NCBI RefSeq assembly: GCF_023716465.1 | Contig: NZ_CP092415.1 | Span: 1,899,501-1,963,500, forward strand | Reading direction: 5' to 3' | DNA: 64,000 bases | Source: Flagellimonas marinaquae | Lineage (GTDB): Bacteria; Bacteroidota; Bacteroidia; Flavobacteriales; Flavobacteriaceae | Part shown: in pieces, positions 25,697 through 33,627 of the stretch | How positions within the stretch are numbered: position 1 is the stretch's first letter | Layout of the letters: every line of letters begins with the position of its first letter | Notes under the pieces: generated by a model | Databases searched by the model: none | Seen by the model: only the letters and a program-made list of their open reading frames with translations | Told to the model about the DNA's origin: nothing | Position numbers and translations under genes: made by a program

Positions 25697-27517
25697 ATGG
25701 GCTTGGTTACGGCTAAAGAGGTGGCAAAAGTTATCCATCTGGACAAATATGGCTTTTTGGGCACATTTGTAGGATGGCTATTAATGGTGGCCACCAGGAT
25801 CAGCACCATCAATAGATTTTATGATAAAAACAAGAATCTTTCGGGACCCGAGTTTCTTGATGCTATTTTGGAACATTACGAAATCGATTTTGAGATTCCG
25901 GAAGAGGATATAAAACGATTGCCCAAGTCCGGTCCTTACATTACCATTAGCAACCATCCGTTGGGAGGTGTAGATGGGGTGCTATTACTAAAACTACTTT
26001 TGAAAGAAAGACCCGATTTTAAGATAATCGCCAACTTTTTGTTGCACCGAATCGAGCCCTTGAAACCTTATATTATGCCAGTGAACCCTTTTGAAAATCA
26101 TAAGGAGGCCAAGAGCAGTATAATAGGTTTTAAAAATGCGCTTAAACATTTAAGGGATGGTCATCCATTAGGTATTTTTCCGGCAGGGGAGGTCTCTACC
26201 TATCGAGATGGTCGTTTGGTGGTGGACAGGCCGTGGGAGGAAGCTGCCATAAAACTCATCAGAAAAGCAGAAGTCCCCGTAGTTCCCATATATTTTCATG
26301 CCAGGAACAGTCATTTGTTTTATCGTTTGTCCAAAATTGACGATGTATTCCGAACAGCCAAATTGCCTTCGGAACTAACATCGCAAAGCAGGCGGCCCAT
26401 TAAAGTCAGAATAGGCCAGCCCATATCCGTAAGCACGCAAAATGAAGAGGAAACCTTGGAGGATTTTACCGAGTTGTTGCGAAAAAAAACCTATTTGTTG
26501 GCCAACGTTTTCGAAAAAGAACGGTTTTTGGATAAGGTTCCGACCTCTTTAAAAATTCCAAAACCGCCAAAGAAAATTGCAACAGCTATCAATGCCAAAG
26601 TGTTGGAAGGTGAAATTGACAAACTACGGGAGAAGGATTGCCGTATGTTGGAGAGTAAAAACTATGAAGTGTTTTTGGCCCAGGCCAAGGATATGCCATT
26701 TTGTTTGAACGAAATAGGGCGTCAGCGCGAGGTTACCTTTAGGGAAGTAGGCGAAGGAACAAACAATGCCATTGATCTGGATAAGTTCGACTCGTACTAT
26801 CACCATTTATTTTTGTGGGACAACGATAACAAAGCAATTGTTGGCGCCTATAGAATGGGTTTGGGCTCGGATATTTTTAAAAACTACGGAATAGACGGTT
26901 TTTATTTGCAGGACCTTTTCCGATTTGAACCCGAACTGTACGGTATGATGGAGAAATCCATAGAAATGGGAAGGGCCTATATTGTGAAGGAATATCAACA
27001 AAAGCCCATGCCGTTGTTTTTACTTTGGAAAGGAATCGTGCATACGACCTTAAGGCATCCAGAACACAAGTATTTAATAGGAGGAGTGAGTATCAGCAAC
27101 CAATTTTCCAATTTTTCCAAATCCCTGATGATCGAGTTCATGAAATCCAATTATTGGGATCCGTATGTGGCACAATATATTCGTCCAAAAAAGGAATTTA
27201 AGGTAAAGTTGAAAGATGCCGATAAGGAGTTTGTGTTCGATGAGACCCAGGCCGATCTTAACAAATTCGATAAATTGATCAGCGAAGTAGAGCCGGGGAG
27301 CCTACGGTTACCGGTATTGATAAAAAAGTACATTAAACAAAATGCCAAGGTAGTGGCTTTTAATGTGGATCCATTGTTCAACAATTCGGTGGATGGATTA
27401 ATGTACATCCGAATTGCGGATTTACCGGAGAGCACGGTAAAGCCGGTTATGGAGGAGTTTCAAGCTGAATTGGAGCGTAAAGTGGCCGAAGGTAACGGAA
27501 CCGTTGAAGTGGATTAG
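25697..27517 (+). CDS. Two-domain acyltransferase: PlsC-type plus OlsB/GNAT-type (OlsF-like)
   Basis: 606 residues. N-terminal half is a lysophospholipid acyltransferase domain with N-H-P-L-G-G-V-D (H-x4-D, about 89-96) and F-P-A-G-E-V-S (about 160-166). C-terminal half (from about 330) is a hemolysin/GNAT-like N-acyltransferase with R-Q-R-E-V-T-F-R-E-V-G-E-G-T and L-F-L-W-D...I-V-G-A-Y-R, as in OlsB. This order matches OlsF, which makes ornithine lipid in one protein; related Bacteroidetes proteins make amino-acid lipids such as glycine or lysine lipids. The amino acid used cannot be read from sequence. An early hydrophobic segment (about 18-35) suggests membrane contact. Stop overlaps the convergent GNAT stop by four bases. 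Confidence 0.82.
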   Translation: MGLVTAKEVAKVIHLDKYGFLGTFVGWLLMVATRISTINRFYDKNKNLSGPEFLDAILEHYEIDFEIPEEDIKRLPKSGPYITISNHPLGGVDGVLLLKLLLKERPDFKIIANFLLHRIEPLKPYIMPVNPFENHKEAKSSIIGFKNALKHLRDGHPLGIFPAGEVSTYRDGRLVVDRPWEEAAIKLIRKAEVPVVPIYFHARNSHLFYRLSKIDDVFRTAKLPSELTSQSRRPIKVRIGQPISVSTQNEEETLEDFTELLRKKTYLLANVFEKERFLDKVPTSLKIPKPPKKIATAINAKVLEGEIDKLREKDCRMLESKNYEVFLAQAKDMPFCLNEIGRQREVTFREVGEGTNNAIDLDKFDSYYHHLFLWDNDNKAIVGAYRMGLGSDIFKNYGIDGFYLQDLFRFEPELYGMMEKSIEMGRAYIVKEYQQKPMPLFLLWKGIVHTTLRHPEHKYLIGGVSISNQFSNFSKSLMIEFMKSNYWDPYVAQYIRPKKEFKVKLKDADKEFVFDETQADLNKFDKLISEVEPGSLRLPVLIKKYIKQNAKVVAFNVDPLFNNSVDGLMYIRIADLPESTVKPVMEEFQAELERKVAEGNGTVEVD

Positions 27518-28005
27518 TCCACACCTACGGAATCACTGCGTTTTTCGAACAATAAATTGTCTTTCCAAACACCATTGATCTTACCTATCCTTTCTCGTTT
27601 GCCAATGTAGCGAAAGCCAACTTTTTCATGAAGTTTTATGCTGGCCGTATTCTCAGGAAAAATACCGGATTGTAGGGTCCAAAAGCCAGCTTTTTCACTA
27701 TCGGTGATTAATTTTTGCATCAATAATTGGCCAATGCCCTTACCTCGGCTTGCATTGGCAATGTAAACGCTTACTTCACCAACACCACCATAAACACACC
27801 TGCTCGATACTGGCGAAAGCGCTGCCCAGCCCAGAATAGAACCATTTTCCTCAGCGATTAACCTACAGTCTTTTACATGTGCTTCGTCCCACTGGTCAAA
27901 AGAGGGCGGTTGTGTTTCAAAAGTGGCAAATCCTGTGGAAATCCCCTCCCTGTATATATCGGACACATTTCTCCAATCCGAGGGCTTCATATTTCGCACT
28001 TTCAT
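27514..28005 (-). CDS. GNAT acetyltransferase, phosphinothricin/methionine sulfone type
   Basis: 163 residues. Start M-x-V-R-N-M-K-P-S-D-W; G-F-A-T-F-E-T (about 25-31); G-E-V-S-V-Y-I (about 75-81); acetyl-CoA loop S-R-G-K-G-I-G-Q-L-L (about 86-95); G-I-F-P-E-N-T-A-S-I-K-L-H-E-K-V-G-F (about 114-131); G-V-W-K-D near 145. This pattern belongs to the PAT/MnaT group that acetylates phosphinothricin-like or methionine-derivative amino acids. Natural substrate unknown. Single gene. Confidence 0.85.
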   Translation of the reverse strand: MKVRNMKPSDWRNVSDIYREGISTGFATFETQPPSFDQWDEAHVKDCRLIAEENGSILGWAALSPVSSRCVYGGVGEVSVYIANASRGKGIGQLLMQKLITDSEKAGFWTLQSGIFPENTASIKLHEKVGFRYIGKRERIGKINGVWKDNLLFEKRSDSVGVD

Positions 28006-28050
28006 AAAGTCGGCTTTTATTATTGTGATATTACGATTAATAAGGCAATA

Positions 28051-28076
28051 AAAAAAACCAGATGTACTGGTTTTTT
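28051..28076 (-). terminator. Terminator of the TM2-domain gene
   Basis: AAACCAG/CTGGTTT stem with a TACAT-like loop and a run of seven T on the minus strand, directly after the TM2 gene's stop. The symmetry lets it work on both strands. Confidence 0.75.
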
Positions 28077-28082
28077 AAAAAT

Positions 28083-28469
28083 TTAAAACCAAGGCTTTTT
28101 ACCCACTTGATAAGTGTTAAAAAACTCTTCATCAGATTTAGTAAGATATATGATACCCTCAATAAGTCCAACAATTGCTACACCTAAAACAATGAAGCTT
28201 CCCACAACAAAACAAGCGGTTATGTATCCGATAACAGTAGCTCCCAACATTATGAAACCTTCTTTTTGGTAGCCTAGGATAAATTTATGAACCCCTAATT
28301 GTCCAAGTACAATGGCTAATATTCCGGCTAAAAGTTTCTTGTTGTCACCGGAATTTAAAGCTTCTTTGGCATTTTCGGTGAATTCGTTCGTGGTTTTTTT
28401 TGCTTCTTCTTTAAATTCTTTGGCTGCTTCTTCCGCTTTGTCACCAAAGTCCTTTTTTTCTTCTGACAT
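28083..28469 (-). CDS. TM2 domain membrane protein
   Basis: 128 residues. N-terminal 40 residues are Lys/Glu-rich and predicted helical. From about 45: L-A-G-I-L-A-I-V-L-G-Q-L-G-V-H-K-F-I-L-G-Y, the hallmark of the TM2 domain (G-x-x-G-x-H-x-F-Y/I-L-G), then a second membrane segment (about 75-100). Small integral membrane protein of unknown role. Independent unit with its own terminator. Confidence 0.88.
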   Translation of the reverse strand: MSEEKKDFGDKAEEAAKEFKEEAKKTTNEFTENAKEALNSGDNKKLLAGILAIVLGQLGVHKFILGYQKEGFIMLGATVIGYITACFVVGSFIVLGVAIVGLIEGIIYLTKSDEEFFNTYQVGKKPWF

Positions 28470-28522
28470 GTTTATTTAATGTGTTGGTTAATGAGGGTTA
28501 AAAGTAGCAAATAAATCAATAC

Positions 28523-28909
28523 CTATAGAAAAGCTTTATCAACAGGTTCCCAAAGTTCCAACTTGTTGCCTTCGGGGTCTAAAATCCATCCGAATTTTCC
28601 GTACTCGTATTCCTCTATTTCACCAACCACCGTAACCCCTTCTTCTTTTAGGGTTTTTAGAAGTTCTTCCAAATTTTCAACCCTAAAGTTCATCATAAAC
28701 TGTTTTTCGCTAGGCTTAAAATATTCGGTTTTTTCGTCCATCGGACTCCATTGGGTGGAACAATCGTTGCCTTCCTTGTCCTTCCACCAAAAGGTACAGC
28801 CATATTGGTCGGTATTTAGTCCTAAATGGTTTTTGTACCAATCTTTGATTTTGTTTGGGTCTTTGCTCTTAAAAAAAAAGCCCCCCAATCCAGTTACCCT
28901 GTTTTTCAT
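28523..28909 (-). CDS. VOC/glyoxalase-fold protein
   Basis: 128 residues with two beta-alpha-beta-beta-beta halves: G-G-F-F-F-K-S-K-D-P-N at 9-19, then W-Y-K-N-H-L-G-L (about 24-31), and second half V-E-N-L-E-E-L-L...G-W-I-L-D-P-E-G-N-K-L-E-L-W-E-P (about 105-122), typical of VOC proteins with the final metal-ligand Glu. Could be a metal-dependent enzyme or a bleomycin/antibiotic-binding type; cannot be told. Start overlaps the stop of the DUF1801 gene by ATGA, so coupled translation. Confidence 0.85.
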   Translation of the reverse strand: MKNRVTGLGGFFFKSKDPNKIKDWYKNHLGLNTDQYGCTFWWKDKEGNDCSTQWSPMDEKTEYFKPSEKQFMMNFRVENLEELLKTLKEEGVTVVGEIEEYEYGKFGWILDPEGNKLELWEPVDKAFL

Positions 28910-29364
28910 GATTTCTTAATGTTTTGTTCATACAAACCGATCCATTGTTGCGGGGTCATTTTTTGGCAAAGCTCTGCAACGAGATCATAAGGTATTTTGT
29001 TAATGTTCTTAAATCGGATGCAGCTTTTGCCCATATCCAATTTGGTGTCCACATGCTTAGGGTATTCGGTAACAAACCAATCATGTAAACTGTTGTCCGC
29101 ATATATTCCGGAATGGTATAGTGCTACAAAGTTTTTTTGTGATGCTAGGTTGATAAAGGGCAAGGGTAACTTTGGATCCACATGATAGCCGCCGGGAAAC
29201 ATGGAATGGGGCACTACATACCCTATCATTTTATAGCTGATACATTCTTCGAAACCAGCAGGGAGATTGTTCTTTATGACTTCTCTTAGTCGGGAAATGA
29301 CTTGTTTTCGTTCTTCCGGGAGTTTTTCAATGTACTCTTCCGGTGTTTTGGCATCTATCGTCAT
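28906..29364 (-). CDS. DUF1801 domain protein
   Basis: 152 residues, DUF1801 (YdhG-like) fold: Y-I-E-K-L-P-E-E-R near 11-19, E-C-I-S-Y-K-M near 40-46, F-I-N-L-A-S-Q-K near 69-76, Y-H-S-G-I near 83, K-S-C-I-R-F-K near 113-119. Function unproven in the family. Upstream partner of the VOC gene with overlapping ATGA. Confidence 0.85.
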   Translation of the reverse strand: MTIDAKTPEEYIEKLPEERKQVISRLREVIKNNLPAGFEECISYKMIGYVVPHSMFPGGYHVDPKLPLPFINLASQKNFVALYHSGIYADNSLHDWFVTEYPKHVDTKLDMGKSCIRFKNINKIPYDLVAELCQKMTPQQWIGLYEQNIKKS

Positions 29365-29422
29365 AATTTATCAATTTTAGGGATTGCCAGAGCCAAAAGT
29401 TGATTGGATAAGGCTTATAAAG

Positions 29423-30355
29423 TTAACAAAATCTCTCCTTGATTTTATCAACAATGGTCTGTGCCAATTTTTCTTTGCTCTCCACGGTCCACCCGGCAAC
29501 ATGGGGAGTCAATAACACATTGTTGGCCTTGCGCAGGTATTTAAAGGCTTTGGGTTTTTGAACAAACATGTTTTCGAAGGATTTTTTTTCGTATTCCAGC
29601 ACATCGAGCCCGGCTCCAAGTACTTTGCCCGATTTTAGCCCGGTTACCAAATCCTTGGTAACAACACATTTTCCCCGAGCCGTGTTCAAAAGCCAAAACG
29701 GTTTGTGGAGCGCCTCGATAAATTCTGAATTTATCATGCCGGTGGTCGACTCGGTCTGCGGTACGTGTAAACTCACTACGTCCGAGCGTTGTTGAAATTC
29801 CATGATTCCGACCTGTCGCGCATTTTCATCCCCAACTCCTCCAATAATATCATAGCAGATCACCTCGACGTCGAATCCTTTTAGTTTTTTGGCAAAAGCC
29901 TTTCCCATATTGCCATAGCCGATAATGCCCACGGTTTTGCCTTCCAGTTCAAAGCCCCTGTTTTGCTCCCGTTTCCATTTGCCTTTTCGAACCTGTCGGT
30001 CGGCCTTGCACATTTGGTTCAATAAGGCGAGCAACATGCCCAGTGTGTGTTCACCTACCGCATTGCGGTTGCCTTCGGGGGCAGAAGCCATAAAAACACC
30101 CTTGAACTTGGCGTGTTCGGTATCAATATTTTCCAATCCGGCCCCGACCCTTCCAATAAATTTAAGGTTGGTGGCCTTATCCAAAAATTGTTGGTCTATG
30201 GTAAACCTACTTCGGATAATGATCCCATCGTATAAATGGATTTTTTTTTCGACTTCTTCCTTGGTCGATGTGTAATCTTCATCATTCTGGAAACCGAGCT
30301 CGGCAAATTGTTCAATTAGCAGCTCATGATTGGTATCGAGGTGGAGAACTTTCAT
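29423..30355 (-). CDS. D-isomer 2-hydroxyacid dehydrogenase (SerA-like)
   Basis: 310 residues. NAD-binding G-I-I-G-Y-G-N-M-G (about 146-154); catalytic Arg in N-T-A-R-G-K-C (about 226-232), Glu in the D-V-L-E-Y-E segment, and His in L-T-P-H-V-A-G-W (about 285-292). Family: phosphoglycerate dehydrogenase/glyoxylate-hydroxypyruvate reductase. It lacks a C-terminal ACT domain, so it is a short SerA-like form or a general 2-hydroxyacid reductase. Next to the cupin gene, 18 nt. Confidence 0.9.
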   Translation of the reverse strand: MKVLHLDTNHELLIEQFAELGFQNDEDYTSTKEEVEKKIHLYDGIIIRSRFTIDQQFLDKATNLKFIGRVGAGLENIDTEHAKFKGVFMASAPEGNRNAVGEHTLGMLLALLNQMCKADRQVRKGKWKREQNRGFELEGKTVGIIGYGNMGKAFAKKLKGFDVEVICYDIIGGVGDENARQVGIMEFQQRSDVVSLHVPQTESTTGMINSEFIEALHKPFWLLNTARGKCVVTKDLVTGLKSGKVLGAGLDVLEYEKKSFENMFVQKPKAFKYLRKANNVLLTPHVAGWTVESKEKLAQTIVDKIKERFC

Positions 30356-30373
30356 GAATCAAATATAAAATTC

Positions 30374-30739
30374 CTAGATTTTTGGATAGTGGGTCTGTGT
30401 TTTTTCGTGCTGGACATTTCCAGTATGGGCGGTGCTCAATTTTTCAAAAAGGAGTACTTGTACCTCTTCGCCGTTTTTGGTCTTGGGGTTGTGTTCCACT
30501 CCTTTGGGCACCACAATAATTTCACCTTCGTTCACCACTTCGGTCCTATCTCGAAATTGCATGTAGAGGGTACCTTTGATTACTTGGAACAATTCATCCT
30601 CGTTCTCGTGGGCGTGCCATACAAATTCACCTTGTATTTTGGCCAAAAGCACCTGCATATCGTCCACAATGGCAATTTGATGCGGATGCCACTGTGCGGA
30701 GAATTCGGCATGTTTTTGTTTTAGGTTGATGGGTTTCAT
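30374..30739 (-). CDS. Cupin domain protein
   Basis: 121 residues, one cupin barrel: V-W-H-A-H-E-N-E-D-E-L-F (about 35-46) supplies the His/His/Glu metal set, and G-E-I-I-V-V-P-K-G-V-E-H-N-P (about 71-84) the second His. Small cytosolic cupin of unknown substrate. Nine nt after the mgtE stop and 18 nt ahead of the dehydrogenase start, so part of the leftward run. Confidence 0.9.
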   Translation of the reverse strand: MKPINLKQKHAEFSAQWHPHQIAIVDDMQVLLAKIQGEFVWHAHENEDELFQVIKGTLYMQFRDRTEVVNEGEIIVVPKGVEHNPKTKNGEEVQVLLFEKLSTAHTGNVQHEKTQTHYPKI

Positions 30740-30748
30740 GACAAGATT

Positions 30749-32101
30749 TTATATTCCCAAAATTAATTTGGCGATCCAAAAATAGATCAAGATTCCAAAA
30801 ATATCGTTGCTCGTGGTAATGAACGGTCCGGTGGCAATTGCTGGATCAATGTTTCTTTTATGAAGGAACAAGGGTATAAATGTGCCGATCAGCCCTGCCA
30901 CAACAATTACTACTATCAGCGATAGCGATATGGCCAAAGCGGTGGTAAAGGCATCTTTCCAGATCCAAGTGAACAATAAGAGCAGGATGGCTAGTATAAA
31001 TCCATTGAGCAAGGCCAAAAGCATTTCCTTTAAAAGGTGGTTTCTCATGCTTCCTTTTAGGTCGTCGTTCGCGAGACCTTGCACTACTATGGCGCTGGAC
31101 TGTACCCCAACGTTTCCGGCCATGGCAGCAATTAGGGGAGTAAAAAAGAATAAAACTGCGTGTTTGGAAATCATATCTTCAAAAGTTCCCATAATGGCCG
31201 CAGCACCAAGTCCACCAAAAAGACCTAAAATTAGCCAAGGCAGCCTGGCCCGTGTGAGTACCCATATGCTATCGCTCACTTCAACGCCTTGGGAAATACC
31301 TGCCGCCATTTGGTAATCCTTATCGGCTTCTTCACGTATTACATCTACAATATCATCGATGGTAATGCGCCCGACCAAACGCCCGATTTCATCAACCACG
31401 GGTATGGCCTCCAAATCGTATTTGGACATAATTCTGGCCACTTCTTCTCCTTTTTCGTTCACGTTTACGGAATCTACCTTTGGGATATAGATATCTTTTA
31501 TGTGACTTTTGGTTGGAGCGGTGAGCAAATCTTTTAGGGACAATCTTCCTTTTAATTTGCCTTCGTCGTCCACCACATAAATGGAATGTACGCGGGTAAC
31601 ATTCTCTGCTTGGGCGCGCATCTCCTTAACGCAAGAGGTCACGGTCCAGTTTTCGTAGACTTTTACCAATTCTTTGGCCATAAGTCCACCTGCGGAATCT
31701 TCCTCGTAGCGCAAAAGATCTACAATATCTTTGGCGTGTTCCCGATCTTCTATCTCGGAGATAACTTCTTGAATAATTTCCTTGGGAAGCTCGTTTATGA
31801 TGTCCGCGGCATCATCCGTATCCAATTCCGAAAGTTCGCCGGCAATTTCTTTGGCTGTTAGATTTTTAAGTACGGCCTCCCGGATATCCTCGTGCATTTC
31901 GGCAAGGATGTCCGATGTTTTTTCACTGTCCAGCAGTTTTATCAGGTAGGTGGCCTCATCAACTTCGAGTTCGTCCGCAATTTCCGCAATATCGGCATAG
32001 TGGAACTCCTTCATCATGGTTTGGAGCTCACCATTGTTCTTGTTGGCGATCAGTTCCCTGATTTCTGCTAAAAGGTCGTCTGTGAGTTTAAACGGGGTCA
32101 T
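30749..32101 (-). CDS. mgtE: Magnesium transporter MgtE
   Basis: 450 residues. N-terminal superhelical N domain (1-130, with [13 protein letters not shown]), a CBS pair (about 135-260, [15 protein letters not shown]) and a five-helix membrane domain (about 280-450, [20 protein letters not shown]). Mg2+ channel gated by Mg2+ binding in the cytosol. Its start overlaps the end of rsmA by 14 nt. Confidence 0.96.
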   Translation of the reverse strand: MTPFKLTDDLLAEIRELIANKNNGELQTMMKEFHYADIAEIADELEVDEATYLIKLLDSEKTSDILAEMHEDIREAVLKNLTAKEIAGELSELDTDDAADIINELPKEIIQEVISEIEDREHAKDIVDLLRYEEDSAGGLMAKELVKVYENWTVTSCVKEMRAQAENVTRVHSIYVVDDEGKLKGRLSLKDLLTAPTKSHIKDIYIPKVDSVNVNEKGEEVARIMSKYDLEAIPVVDEIGRLVGRITIDDIVDVIREEADKDYQMAAGISQGVEVSDSIWVLTRARLPWLILGLFGGLGAAAIMGTFEDMISKHAVLFFFTPLIAAMAGNVGVQSSAIVVQGLANDDLKGSMRNHLLKEMLLALLNGFILAILLLLFTWIWKDAFTTALAISLSLIVVIVVAGLIGTFIPLFLHKRNIDPAIATGPFITTSNDIFGILIYFWIAKLILGI

Positions 32102-32960
32102 TGGCTATCTTCTGTGTCAACGTTATAAAATCGGCCACACTAAGCTGTTCCGGGCGTTGGTCAAAGATAGTATTCTCTTTTAGATTATCGGAAAGGTTGA
32201 AGATTTTAAGACTGTTTCGGATTGTTTTTCGTCTTTGGTTAAAAGCTGTTTTTACCACTTTAAAGAAGAGACGTTCGTCGCAAGGGAGGTTCAATTCTTT
32301 TTTTCTTGTGAGTCTCAATACTCCGGAATCCACCTTTGGAGGAGGATCAAAAACTCCGGGAGGAACGGTGAATAGATATTCGGCATCGTAATAAGCTTGT
32401 ACCAATACGGATAGGATGCCGTAGGTTTTACTGCCCGGTGCTTCACAGATTCTTTTGGCCACCTCTTTTTGGAACATGCCGGAAAATTCGGGTATTTGCT
32501 GTCGCATTTCCAACATCTTAAAAACTATCTGACTGGAAATATTGTATGGGAAATTTCCGGTAATGGCAAATTGCTCTTCTCCATATAGTTGTTTTAGGTC
32601 GAACTTGAGGAAATCCGCCTCGATAATATTGAGGCGATCGTTGTTTTTTAAAATAGAGGCATGTTCCAAAGGAAAACTGTGGTTCAGGTAAACAATGGAC
32701 TCTTCATCAAGGTCCATGGCCACAAGGTCCAAATCCCTTTGAAGCAGATATTTGGTGAGAACACCCATGCCAGGGCCTATTTCCAGTACATTTTTATAGT
32801 CATCCAATGACAGTGTCTCAGCAATTTTTTTTGCGACGGACTCATCTTTTAAAAAATGTTGCCCTAAGTGCTTTTTTGCTTTTACAGCACCATCTATTTG
32901 TTCATTTTTTTGGGGATGACGGTTTCCGTTATTGTATTTTTTCCTCTTTTTTTTGGGCAC
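32088..32960 (-). CDS. rsmA: 16S rRNA dimethyladenosine transferase RsmA/KsgA
   Basis: 290 residues from GTG at 32960. Core: K-K-H-L-G-Q-H-F-L (about 29-37), SAM motif L-E-I-G-P-G-M-G (about 60-67), active site N-F-P-Y-N-I-S-S (about 135-142). Methylates A1518 and A1519 of 16S rRNA. The N-terminus has about 25 extra basic residues (P-K-K-K-R-K-K-Y) before the usual start; no ATG occurs in frame, and an in-frame TAA sits 18 nt upstream, so GTG is the most likely start. Overlaps mgtE. Confidence 0.93.
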   Translation of the reverse strand: MPKKKRKKYNNGNRHPQKNEQIDGAVKAKKHLGQHFLKDESVAKKIAETLSLDDYKNVLEIGPGMGVLTKYLLQRDLDLVAMDLDEESIVYLNHSFPLEHASILKNNDRLNIIEADFLKFDLKQLYGEEQFAITGNFPYNISSQIVFKMLEMRQQIPEFSGMFQKEVAKRICEAPGSKTYGILSVLVQAYYDAEYLFTVPPGVFDPPPKVDSGVLRLTRKKELNLPCDERLFFKVVKTAFNQRRKTIRNSLKIFNLSDNLKENTIFDQRPEQLSVADFITLTQKIANDPV

Positions 32961-32978
32961 TGCGGGTTTTTTTGCAAG

Positions 32979-33287
32979 TTAGTTGGAATTTTTGATATAG
33001 ATCCAAGCTTCATCTCCTGATTCCAAAAGGATTTTTTCCCTTTTGTATGCATTTGTTTCGTAAATGTCCGCTTTTATTAGGTCGGTATCATTTACTTCAT
33101 AAGCCATGCCTTTTACTTTGTGTTCGGGATCATTGGTGTTGATGACCAACGGATAACGGCCATATACGGCATTTTCGATTTTCTTGAAACCCAATGCGGT
33201 GTCGGGCTTTCCATTTAATATACGTCCAAAAATGTACTCTTGTACCTGGGTATCTTGTAAGGTTCCGTAGGAAAAAATAAACTCCAA
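32979..33287 (-). CDS. Gamma-glutamylcyclotransferase-like (AIG2/GGCT) protein
   Basis: 102 residues: F-S-Y-G-T-L-Q-D at 4-11 (the family Y-G-T/S-L motif), Y-E-V-N-D-T-D-L near 66 and a C-terminal W-I-Y. Short GGCT-like fold. Substrate unknown; might act on gamma-glutamyl amines or peptides. Located between DUF4286 and rsmA with gaps of 4 and 18 nt. Confidence 0.85.
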   Translation of the reverse strand: MEFIFSYGTLQDTQVQEYIFGRILNGKPDTALGFKKIENAVYGRYPLVINTNDPEHKVKGMAYEVNDTDLIKADIYETNAYKREKILLESGDEAWIYIKNSN

Positions 33288-33291
33288 ATTT

Positions 33292-33609
33292 TTAAGGTAT
33301 TTGTTGGCTTACCACTTCCAGCTCTGTTCTAAATGCAACAAACTTGTTGGGAAACATTTTTTGGGCGTCGGCACGCAGGCGGTCCGCGTCCTCCTTGTAA
33401 TAGGCTTCCAATGTGGACCTATTCTTTGTGGTATATTGTATGGAGTAGGTAATGCCACCCATATCTTCTTCTACCAGCACCTTTACCATTTTGGCATGTG
33501 TAAATTTGCCCGTTGCCAGCATATCCGGCACATGTTTGTCCTTCATCCACTCCAACCATTGTTCGTGCACGGTATCGTCTATGTTAATGGTAACGTTATA
33601 TATAAGCAT
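33292..33609 (-). CDS. DUF4286 protein
   Basis: 105 residues. M-L-I-Y-N-V-T-I-N-I-D at the start, W-L-E-W-M-K-D-K-H-V-P-D-M (about 19-31), Y-S-I-Q-Y (about 56-60) and Y-Y-K-E-D-A-D-R-L near 71 fit DUF4286, a dimeric alpha-beta barrel-like family of unknown function. Between the TPR gene and the GGCT-like gene, all leftward with short gaps. Confidence 0.85.
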   Translation of the reverse strand: MLIYNVTINIDDTVHEQWLEWMKDKHVPDMLATGKFTHAKMVKVLVEEDMGGITYSIQYTTKNRSTLEAYYKEDADRLRADAQKMFPNKFVAFRTELEVVSQQIP

Positions 33610-33627
33610 TTTACTTTTTTTAAATGA

